A stretch of 59,418 bases of DNA, from positions 1 through 59,418 of the forward strand of contig JALSMA010000022.1 of assembly GCA_026988015.1 (NCBI GenBank), written 5' to 3'. Positions 53,392 to 59,418 of the stretch are shown piece by piece (position 1 is the first letter of the stretch; each line of letters begins with the position of its first letter). The DNA is from Desulfobulbaceae bacterium (GTDB taxonomy: Bacteria > Desulfobacterota > Desulfobulbia > Desulfobulbales > Desulfocapsaceae). Made by a program: the position numbers and the translations under genes. The notes under the pieces were generated by a model, which had not been told where the DNA came from, searched no databases, and was given only the letters and a program-made list of their open reading frames with translations.

Positions 53392-55344
53392 ATGGTAACC
53401 TTGGGGAATCTGTCGCAGTCGGCGGCTTTTATATGCAGCCTTCTGGCTATGGTCCTGCTGCTGATCGGGCTGATGCGAAATGACCTGCGTTTTATAGAGG
53501 CTGGCCGTCGTGCTCTCACCGGAGTCGCTGTTTTTGCAAGTATGGCAGCTTTTTCGCTGGCGCGCCTCTTTATGACCGATAACTTTCAGGTGGAATATGT
53601 CGCATCCTATTCAGATCGGGCTCTGCCAATTTTTTATAAAGCAACTTCTTTCTGGGCGGGACAGAAGGGGTCGCTGCTATTCTGGGCCTGGGTGTTGAGC
53701 ATTTACATTGCCATGGTGGCCTTTAATACCAGAAAAGAGACCACCCGTAAAAACACTCCTTATATTTATCTTGTTCTGGCAGCCATTGTCAGCTTCTTTT
53801 TCCTTCTCCTTATAACCGTTTCTTCTCCCTTTGATCTTTTAGCCTATATGCCAAAAGATGGAAATGGCCTTAATCCTATGCTGCAGAATCCGGGCATGAT
53901 TTTTCATCCTCCTACTCTGTTCCTTGGTTATATCGGTTTTACCATACCTTTTGCTTATGCTATTGCTTCTTTGATATCAGGGGAAATTGATCCAGACTGG
54001 CTGAAAAAGACCAGGCGCTGGAATATTTTATCCTGGATTTTCCTCACCATTGGTATCATCCTCGGTGGTCAGTGGGCCTATGTTGAACTGGGATGGGGAG
54101 GATACTGGGCTTGGGATCCGGTTGAAAATGCCTCCTTTATTCCCTGGCTGGTTTCAACAGCATTTATCCATACTTCTATTATCCAGGAACGTCGGAATAT
54201 TATGAAAGTATGGAATATGTCACTTATTGTTTTGACCTTTTTGACCTGTATTTTCGGGACATATCTGGTGCGGAGCGGGATTCTTCAGTCTGTCCATGAT
54301 TTTGGTGCAACCGGACTTGGTGGTTACTTTCTAATTTTTATGATTGTGGTTGCCCTTGGAAGTATTATTCTTATTGCCGAGAGTTATGGTGATCTACGAA
54401 CCGAACATTCTCTGGAGTCTCTTATCTCAAGGGAGTCTACCTTTCTCTTCAACAATGTGATTTTACTGGCCATTGCCTTCTCTACTTTTTTTGGTACCAT
54501 TTTCCCTCTTATTTCAGAGGTTGTAACTGGCAATAAGCTCACGGTAGGCGAACCGTTTTTCAACATGGTGAATACCCCTCTGTTTTTATTGCTTCTAGCT
54601 ATAACCGGGCTCTGTCCTTTGATTTCCTGGCGAAAATCCTCAATTAACAATCTAAAACAGAACTTCATGTATCCTTTTGGGCTGGCATTCGCTGGAGGGG
54701 TGCTAATGTTTGGCCTTGGTATTCGTGAGTTTTATCCGTTGGTTGCCTTTACCCTGTCAATTTTCGTTTCCGCTACCATCGTGCTGGAATTTATCGGCGG
54801 TGCAAGGGCCAGAAAAAAACTCACCGGAGAAGTCATTCTGCTGGCATTCCCAAAAGTAATCTGGAAACTGCGTCGCCGTTATGGTGGATATATTGTTCAT
54901 TTCGGAGTGGTACTGGTAGTGATTGGAATAACAGGTTCCACAGCATTTAAACTCGAGAAGGAAGTCACCCTGCAGCGTGGTGGAACCATGAGTATTGGTG
55001 ATTACACTCTGCAGTACAAAGATTTTAACAGCTTTCAGGACAGGAACCGAACCGTCTATGCTGCTACCATAGGAGTGGTTAAAGATGGGAAGGCTGTGAA
55101 TGATATGTTTACAGAGCGGCGTTATTACATAAATGCGAAGCAGCCTACTACCGAAGTGAGCCTCAGGATGAGTCTCAAGGAAGATCTCTATCTGACCATG
55201 CCAATGATCGGCAAAAATGACGAGATCACCATAAAGGCAGCAGTCAATCCTTTACTGGGATGGGGATGGCTTGGTGGTGTATTCATGGTTGTTGGTGGGA
55301 TTATGGCTATTATTCCATCAGGTAAAAGGAGAAAGGCGGTATGA
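53392..55344 (+). CDS. ccmF: Cytochrome c heme lyase subunit CcmF
   Basis: A 650-residue heme-handling protein with about 14-15 membrane segments. It receives heme from CcmE and joins it to apocytochromes. The WWD signature, GWGGYWAWDPVENASFIPWL, is near residue 240. It is followed by conserved His-containing loops and ends with a soluble periplasmic region (about 505-610, VTLQRGGTMSIGDYTLQ). It overlaps ccmH by 4 bases. Confidence 0.96.
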   Translation: MVTLGNLSQSAAFICSLLAMVLLLIGLMRNDLRFIEAGRRALTGVAVFASMAAFSLARLFMTDNFQVEYVASYSDRALPIFYKATSFWAGQKGSLLFWAWVLSIYIAMVAFNTRKETTRKNTPYIYLVLAAIVSFFFLLLITVSSPFDLLAYMPKDGNGLNPMLQNPGMIFHPPTLFLGYIGFTIPFAYAIASLISGEIDPDWLKKTRRWNILSWIFLTIGIILGGQWAYVELGWGGYWAWDPVENASFIPWLVSTAFIHTSIIQERRNIMKVWNMSLIVLTFLTCIFGTYLVRSGILQSVHDFGATGLGGYFLIFMIVVALGSIILIAESYGDLRTEHSLESLISRESTFLFNNVILLAIAFSTFFGTIFPLISEVVTGNKLTVGEPFFNMVNTPLFLLLLAITGLCPLISWRKSSINNLKQNFMYPFGLAFAGGVLMFGLGIREFYPLVAFTLSIFVSATIVLEFIGGARARKKLTGEVILLAFPKVIWKLRRRYGGYIVHFGVVLVVIGITGSTAFKLEKEVTLQRGGTMSIGDYTLQYKDFNSFQDRNRTVYAATIGVVKDGKAVNDMFTERRYYINAKQPTTEVSLRMSLKEDLYLTMPMIGKNDEITIKAAVNPLLGWGWLGGVFMVVGGIMAIIPSGKRRKAV

Positions 55345-55808
55345 GAAACATGTGGATAATCTTGTGCTCCTTAATCCTGTTGAGCCAGGCTGCAACAGTG
55401 CAGGCTTTGACAAGGAGTGAAGTCGAAAAAAATCTTATCTGTTATGCCTGTCCGGGAGAGCCATTAAATATTGATCGTTGTGGTGGTGGAGACCAGATGC
55501 GTGCTGAAATTGACCGCAGGTTGTCTCTGGGGCAGAGCAAAGAAACAATACTGGAGTTTTTCGTACAGCAGTTTGGTGATGGCATCCTCACTGCCCCCCC
55601 TCAGAAAGGATTTAATCTTGTTGCCTATGCAGCTCCTTTTGTCGGTCTGCTTATTGGACTGGTTGTTGCGGTGATCTTTGTCTGGAAGTGGGCGGCAGCA
55701 GGGAAATCATCCAGGGGTGGAAGGAATGAAGATGTCGAAGCTGCCGCCCTGTATAAGGATATGGAAAAGCAGGTGGAAGATGAGCTCAAGAAACTGGAGA
55801 ATGACTAA
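55341..55808 (+). CDS. ccmH: CcmH-type thiol oxidoreductase of cytochrome c maturation
   Basis: A 155-residue protein: a signal peptide (about 1-22), a helical periplasmic domain with C34-YA-C37 and an extra C47 (NIDRCGGGD), then a C-terminal membrane helix (about 100-118). CcmH keeps the apocytochrome CxxCH reduced. The canonical LRCxxCQ is LICYACPGE here, so the flanking residues differ from the enterobacterial form. Overlaps the neighbours on both sides. Confidence 0.88.
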   Translation: MRNMWIILCSLILLSQAATVQALTRSEVEKNLICYACPGEPLNIDRCGGGDQMRAEIDRRLSLGQSKETILEFFVQQFGDGILTAPPQKGFNLVAYAAPFVGLLIGLVVAVIFVWKWAAAGKSSRGGRNEDVEAAALYKDMEKQVEDELKKLEND

Positions 55809-56308
55809 TGATTGTAGGCTTTTTTATGTTGATAATGATATGCGTTTCTGCCTATTTCCTGTCCCCTCTGCTGGGGCCTGCGGAGAGATGGCTGACTGAC
55901 GTGGATTACGGAGCTGCCCGCAGGGCTCTTGAAGCAGAAAAAGAGTCATATCTGCGGGCCATGAAAGATATTGAATTTGAGCATGCCTCCAACAAAATTA
56001 ATGACTCGGACTACGCTGACCTCAAGCTGCATTATGGTGCTCAAGCCGCAAAAGCGATCCGTGCCATTGAATTGTTACGGGATGATGAGCATCCCGCACT
56101 TGAAGAACCCCAAGACTTGTCATCCGGCCAGGTTGAGTTGCAAAAAAAACTCGAAGTAGAGATTGCCAATATCAAGGAAAAGCTTGATAAGCTTGAGTCT
56201 GGTTGGGACAACGGCGCAGTGGACGATGCCCAGTACGTTGAGTTGCATGATGAACTCATGGCGCAGCTTGAAAACCTTGTCGCCAGGCTTGAAAAGGCCA
56301 GGGCCTGA
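55808..56308 (+). CDS. CcmI-like membrane protein (N-terminal part)
   Basis: A 166-residue protein with an N-terminal helix (about 2-22) and a helical domain (DVDYGAARRALEAEKESYLRAMKDIEFEHASNKINDSDYADL, given here in part) that resembles the N-terminal module of CcmI/CycH. A second coiled-coil segment follows (about 105-165). The TPR half of CcmI is absent here, but a separate TPR protein closes the operon at 58561. Overlaps the ccmH stop by 1 base. Confidence 0.7.
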   Translation: MIVGFFMLIMICVSAYFLSPLLGPAERWLTDVDYGAARRALEAEKESYLRAMKDIEFEHASNKINDSDYADLKLHYGAQAAKAIRAIELLRDDEHPALEEPQDLSSGQVELQKKLEVEIANIKEKLDKLESGWDNGAVDDAQYVELHDELMAQLENLVARLEKARA

Positions 56309-56309
56309 A

Positions 56310-57029
56310 ATGTCCTGTTTTTTGACTGTAAAAAATCTTTTTAAAGAGTACGAGGGATGCCGTGCCTTGAGAGGAGTCAACTTCGGTCTTGAAAAGGGTG
56401 ATTTCCTGAGCCTTTTCGGACCAAATGGCGCTGGCAAAAGCACTCTGCTTGGTATTGTCTCAACATTGGTATCTCCAAGTTCCGGGCAGATCGAAATAAA
56501 AGGGTTTGATCTCACAGAGGAGCCGGAACAGTTTAAGAAACAGCTGGGGGTTATTTCCCACAACTCTCTACTTTATGACCATATGACTGCCCTTGAAAAT
56601 CTGATCTTTTATGCCTCCCTTTATAAGGTCAAAGCCCCGGAAAATAGAGCCGTCGAATTGTTGCGTGTTGTGGAACTGTATCCACGACGTCATTCCAGGG
56701 TCGGGCAGTTTTCACGGGGAATGCGGCAACGTCTCAGTGTAGCACGGGCACTGGTAAACGATCCTGCTCTGTTGTTACTTGACGAACCGTACAGCGGGCT
56801 TGATCAGTATGCCGCAGCTATTTTAACAGAACAGCTGGCTGAACTGAAAAGTAAAGAGCGAACAGTGATTATGGTAACCCATAACCTGGATCATGGACTG
56901 AATTCGGCAACAAAGGTTGGAATTCTTTCTGCAGGATGTCTGGTTTTTATGGAGGAACGAGACAGCGTTGATCCCGCCCTTTTTGAAGTAGAGTATCTCA
57001 GGCATGTTCAGGGAGCAGTGAGGGCATGA
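56310..57029 (+). CDS. ccmA: Heme exporter ATPase CcmA
   Basis: A 239-residue ABC ATPase. Walker A GPNGAGKST is near residue 37, the signature FSRGMRQRLSVARAL near 131, Walker B LLLLDEPYSGLD near 150 and the H-loop VTHNLD near 190. With CcmB and CcmC/D it releases holo-CcmE. The start is set at the ATG giving MSCFLTVKNLFKEYEG, 1 base after the CcmI-like stop; a longer in-frame start upstream would overlap that gene and is not family-like. Overlaps ccmB by 4 bases. Confidence 0.94.
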   Translation: MSCFLTVKNLFKEYEGCRALRGVNFGLEKGDFLSLFGPNGAGKSTLLGIVSTLVSPSSGQIEIKGFDLTEEPEQFKKQLGVISHNSLLYDHMTALENLIFYASLYKVKAPENRAVELLRVVELYPRRHSRVGQFSRGMRQRLSVARALVNDPALLLLDEPYSGLDQYAAAILTEQLAELKSKERTVIMVTHNLDHGLNSATKVGILSAGCLVFMEERDSVDPALFEVEYLRHVQGAVRA

Positions 57030-57694
57030 GCGGTTTCTGGCTTATTTTACAGAAAGACCTGCATGCTGAGTTCAGAAAACCTGAATCTGTGATCTCCATG
57101 GTCTTTTTTGGGTTCCTGCTTCTGGTTATTCTGAACTTGGCCATTCCGCTGGGCTCAGAAATTTCTTCTGAAACAGGGGCCGGGATTCTCTGGGTGGCAA
57201 TCACTTTCTCCTCTATTCTTGGTCTCAACAGGACCATGAGTCAGGAAAAGGAGAACCGCTGCATGGATGGACTGTTGCTGAGTCCTGTGAGTATTGAAGA
57301 ATTTTTTGCTGCGAAGATGGTTGTGAACGTTGTGCTGATGCTTCTTGCCGAATGTTCTATTGTTCCACTGTTTTTTATTCTTTATGGTGATAGTTTTTTT
57401 CAGTCTCTGCCAATGCTTGTTCTGGTCGTTTTGCTTGCTAATATCGGTTTTGCGGCTATAGGAACACTATTTTCTGCTATTACCGCCGGTACGAGTCGAA
57501 ACGAGGCTCTGCTCCCACTGCTGTTTTATCCACTGGTAATTCCACTTATCAGTATCACGGTAAAGGTTACATCAATGATATTTCAGGGTGCTGTGATAAA
57601 GGATTATTCCTCCTGGCTGTACGTGATGCTCGCTTACGGGTGTATTTTTACCGGACTTGGTTTTTTGCTCCTGGGTCACGTTGTCAGAGAGTAG
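57026..57694 (+). CDS. ccmB: Heme exporter membrane subunit CcmB
   Basis: A 222-residue permease with six membrane helices. It begins SGFWLILQKDLHAEFRKPE, typical of CcmB. The second half contains LFYPLVIPLISI. It partners CcmA. Start overlaps ccmA (ATGA). Confidence 0.93.
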   Translation: MSGFWLILQKDLHAEFRKPESVISMVFFGFLLLVILNLAIPLGSEISSETGAGILWVAITFSSILGLNRTMSQEKENRCMDGLLLSPVSIEEFFAAKMVVNVVLMLLAECSIVPLFFILYGDSFFQSLPMLVLVVLLANIGFAAIGTLFSAITAGTSRNEALLPLLFYPLVIPLISITVKVTSMIFQGAVIKDYSSWLYVMLAYGCIFTGLGFLLLGHVVRE

Positions 57695-57731
57695 GGATCA
57701 ACTTGAATAAACGCATTTATCAGGATTACTT

Positions 57732-58415
57732 ATGTCAATTAAGAAAGACCAGATAGTGGTCATTGTGGCTGCTTTACTGTTTTGTTCTGCAATTTATACT
57801 GTCTTTGTCTATGCACCCACGGAAAGGGTGATGGGGCCGATCCAGAAGATATTTTATTTTCATTTGTCCAGTGCGCTGGTGGCTTTTCTGTCCTTCTTTA
57901 CGGCATTTGTCAGTGGTGTTTTGTTCTTGATTCGAAAAGATTTGAAGTGGGATGTTGTTGGGGTGGCCAGTGTCGAGATCGGTCTGGTGTTCACAACTCT
58001 TGTTCTGATCACCGGAGTACTCTGGGGAAGGCCGGTGTGGAATACTTGGTGGACCTGGGACCCGAGGCTCACCACGTCACTGATTCTCTGGTTTATTTAT
58101 GCCTCTTATTTTATTTTACGTTCATCGGTGGAGAGACAGGATAAGCGAGCTGTTTTTTGTGCAGTTCTTGCCATTGTCGGCTTTGTTGATGTACCCATTG
58201 TCTTTTTATCGGCCAGGCTGTGGCGAACCATTCATCCCGTTGTGATACGGGCAGGTTCAATTGATATGGCCCCAGCAATGATTACAACACTCCTGGTGTC
58301 CCTTGGTACTTTTACCCTTCTCTGGGCTCTTCTTCTGTACCATAGAACGAGAACACTCACCATGGCCGGTAGGGTGAAAAACTTGGAAAAACGACTGGAT
58401 GGAGGAATTCTATGA
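57732..58415 (+). CDS. ccmC: Heme exporter protein CcmC
   Basis: A 227-residue, six-helix protein that hands heme to CcmE. It has the tryptophan-rich WWD motif NTWWTWDPRLTTSL (near residue 97), and the flanking His residues are at FYFHLSSA and TIHPVVIR. Starts 37 bases after ccmB and overlaps ccmD by 4 bases. Confidence 0.94.
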   Translation: MSIKKDQIVVIVAALLFCSAIYTVFVYAPTERVMGPIQKIFYFHLSSALVAFLSFFTAFVSGVLFLIRKDLKWDVVGVASVEIGLVFTTLVLITGVLWGRPVWNTWWTWDPRLTTSLILWFIYASYFILRSSVERQDKRAVFCAVLAIVGFVDVPIVFLSARLWRTIHPVVIRAGSIDMAPAMITTLLVSLGTFTLLWALLLYHRTRTLTMAGRVKNLEKRLDGGIL

Positions 58416-58558
58416 GCAGCGAACTGTTTTTGATCGCAGGGTATATGGTTATCTGGGGTGGCGTGTTTGGTTATGTCTTTTTTGCCGCCCGGCAGCAGCA
58501 TCTGCTTGCTGCAAGAGTACAGGTGCTAGAAGAACTGATAAAGGAAAAGGAGCTTTAA
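58412..58558 (+). CDS. ccmD: Heme exporter small protein CcmD
   Basis: A 48-residue single-helix protein: MSSELFLIAGYMVIWGGVFG, followed by YVFF and a charged cytoplasmic tail rich in Gln, Arg and Lys. The size, helix position and place between ccmC and the next gene all fit CcmD, which stabilises the CcmC-CcmE complex. The ATG overlaps the ccmC stop (ATGA). Confidence 0.88.
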   Translation: MSSELFLIAGYMVIWGGVFGYVFFAARQQHLLAARVQVLEELIKEKEL

Positions 58559-58560
58559 GA

Positions 58561-59139
58561 ATGGTTAATGTAAGGACGACCAAGGAAGTAGTGGTTATTG
58601 TCTTTTTCGGGATGGTAACGGCAGTGATGGTGCTTTTTGCAGTGATTAATCTCCCTGGAAACAAGATCCCTGAGAGTAGCCCTCAAGATACTGCAATCTT
58701 GTCACAACAGAGCCAGCAGATGCTGATTGAGGAAAAAATTGCAACATACAAATCTATTCTTGTCAATAACCCGACCAGCATCAGAGCTTTGACAGAGCTT
58801 GGTGATGTCTATTTTGATTCCGGCAGATATCAGGAGGCCATTGACATCTTTTTAAGAGCCTCTGAAGTTGGTCCGGCAACCGTCCATGTGGAGAATGACC
58901 TTGGATTATTGTATCTGAATATAAATCAGTACGATCTTGCCATAGAACGGTTTCAGAGGGCCCTTGATGTAGATCCGTCACATGTGGATTCACTTTTTTA
59001 TATCGGCATGATCTACCAGTATAAGGGGGATGCAGAGATGGCTGAAAAAGTTTTTGAAAAGATCCTGGCAGCAAATCCGTCCCCGCAGTTGATTGAAAAG
59101 GTTAATGAGCAACTATCTGGAATGAAGAGCCAACGGTAA
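58561..59139 (+). CDS. Membrane-anchored TPR protein (CcmI C-terminal-like)
   Basis: A 192-residue protein. An N-terminal membrane helix (about 10-30, VVVIVFFGMVTAVMVLFAVI) is followed by a periplasmic domain with at least three TPR repeats (ALTELGDVYFDSGRYQEAI, NDLGLLYLNINQYDLAI and FYIGMIYQYKGDAEMAEKVF, residues about 78-165). It is at the end of the ccm operon with an AAGGAG ribosome site. It probably supplies the apocytochrome-binding TPR half of CcmI. Confidence 0.82.
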   Translation: MVNVRTTKEVVVIVFFGMVTAVMVLFAVINLPGNKIPESSPQDTAILSQQSQQMLIEEKIATYKSILVNNPTSIRALTELGDVYFDSGRYQEAIDIFLRASEVGPATVHVENDLGLLYLNINQYDLAIERFQRALDVDPSHVDSLFYIGMIYQYKGDAEMAEKVFEKILAANPSPQLIEKVNEQLSGMKSQR

Positions 59140-59418
59140 TCGTGAAAATGCAACATTTTTTCTGAAAATTTGTTTTCTTTTGGAACCTTTTTCGAGCTGC
59201 GTTGAGCAGTGAGGTGGTCAAGTAAAAGTGGACATTCAGTTAAGCAGCATTCGCCAGCCGTGATCTGGTCGACCTGGTGAATAAAAATATTTTGTAGAAA
59301 CGGCCCCAGGCGGTGGCAGGAGTACAAGCTATAAATTACGCTCTCTGTGAGGTGAGAGGATAGACTCCCCGTGGGGCTTACGATAGGAGAAAATTTGTAT
59401 ATGTGACCCGTGGTACTT
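59140..59418. other. Window end, no gene recognised
   Basis: About 280 bp after the TPR gene. Near 59145-59159 a small AT-rich hairpin (AAAATG with CATTTT) might terminate the ccm transcript. No coding region is supported. The motif GGTCAAGTAAAAGTGGACA near 59217 could be a mobile-element end but has no partner in the window. Confidence 0.35.

Noticed and set aside
59212-59240. Mobile-element-like end motif near the window end
   Set aside because: Only one side is present and no transposase is visible, so it could not be classified.

Overview
The window looks like a contiguous piece of a bacterial chromosome from an anaerobic, sulfur-metabolising deltaproteobacterium. The best guess is a Desulfobulbales-type organism (Desulfotalea/Desulfocapsa kind). 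The clues are two TauE/SafE-type exporters, an in-frame UGA with a convincing bacterial SECIS hairpin in a HesB/IscA-like gene, a Cys-type (CxxxY) CcmE, a c-type-heme sensor kinase, many PAS/Cache kinases and moderate G+C. This taxonomic placement is inference; no 16S rRNA gene is present.

Region 1 (1-8.8 kb): a small conserved protein with a TauE/SafE permease, clpB, the HesB-like selenoprotein, a mixed-signature phosphofructokinase with an endonuclease III-like glycosylase, an orphan flagellar rod-type protein, a TrmJ-like tRNA methyltransferase and a membrane-anchored coiled-coil protein. Region 2 (8.9-20.1 kb): RNase R, a divergent RelA/SpoT homologue whose hydrolase half looks intact and synthetase half looks decayed, aat with a small zinc-ribbon/NrdJ-tail-like protein, a PilZ protein, a kinase with a CxxCH heme motif, a solitary acetolactate synthase-like enzyme and a second TauE/SafE protein. 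Region 3 (20.1-31 kb): a dispersed-repeat copy, an AAA-SPOR membrane protein, tRNA-Ala(GGC), the complete rod-shape operon mreB-mreC-mreD-mrdA-rodA, then a J-domain protein and ferrochelatase on the other strand. Region 4 (31-41 kb): an HPF/cold-shock fusion, polA, gltA, a ThiE-like protein with a zinc-ribbon protein, hflKC and a rhomboid protease.

Region 5 (41-52.6 kb) is the most accessory-looking part. A complete IS4-family element with a 9-bp target duplication sits 54 bp upstream of a six-gene signalling cluster on the + strand: hybrid Cache/PAS kinase, REC-GGDEF protein, secreted helical protein, a second kinase, an NtrB-like kinase and an NtrC-type sigma-54 activator.

Region 6 (52.6-59.1 kb) is a cytochrome c maturation operon, ccmE-F-H-(I-like)-A-B-C-D-TPR. 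The 344-bp gap between the activator and ccmE holds a full match to a sigma-54 -24/-12 promoter and, about 150 bp upstream of it, a helically phased set of TGTCC repeats beginning with a perfect inverted repeat. The simplest reading is that the two-component cascade controls c-type cytochrome assembly through sigma-54, an arrangement I do not recognise as described. The selenoprotein and this signalling/ccm arrangement are the two strongest leads.
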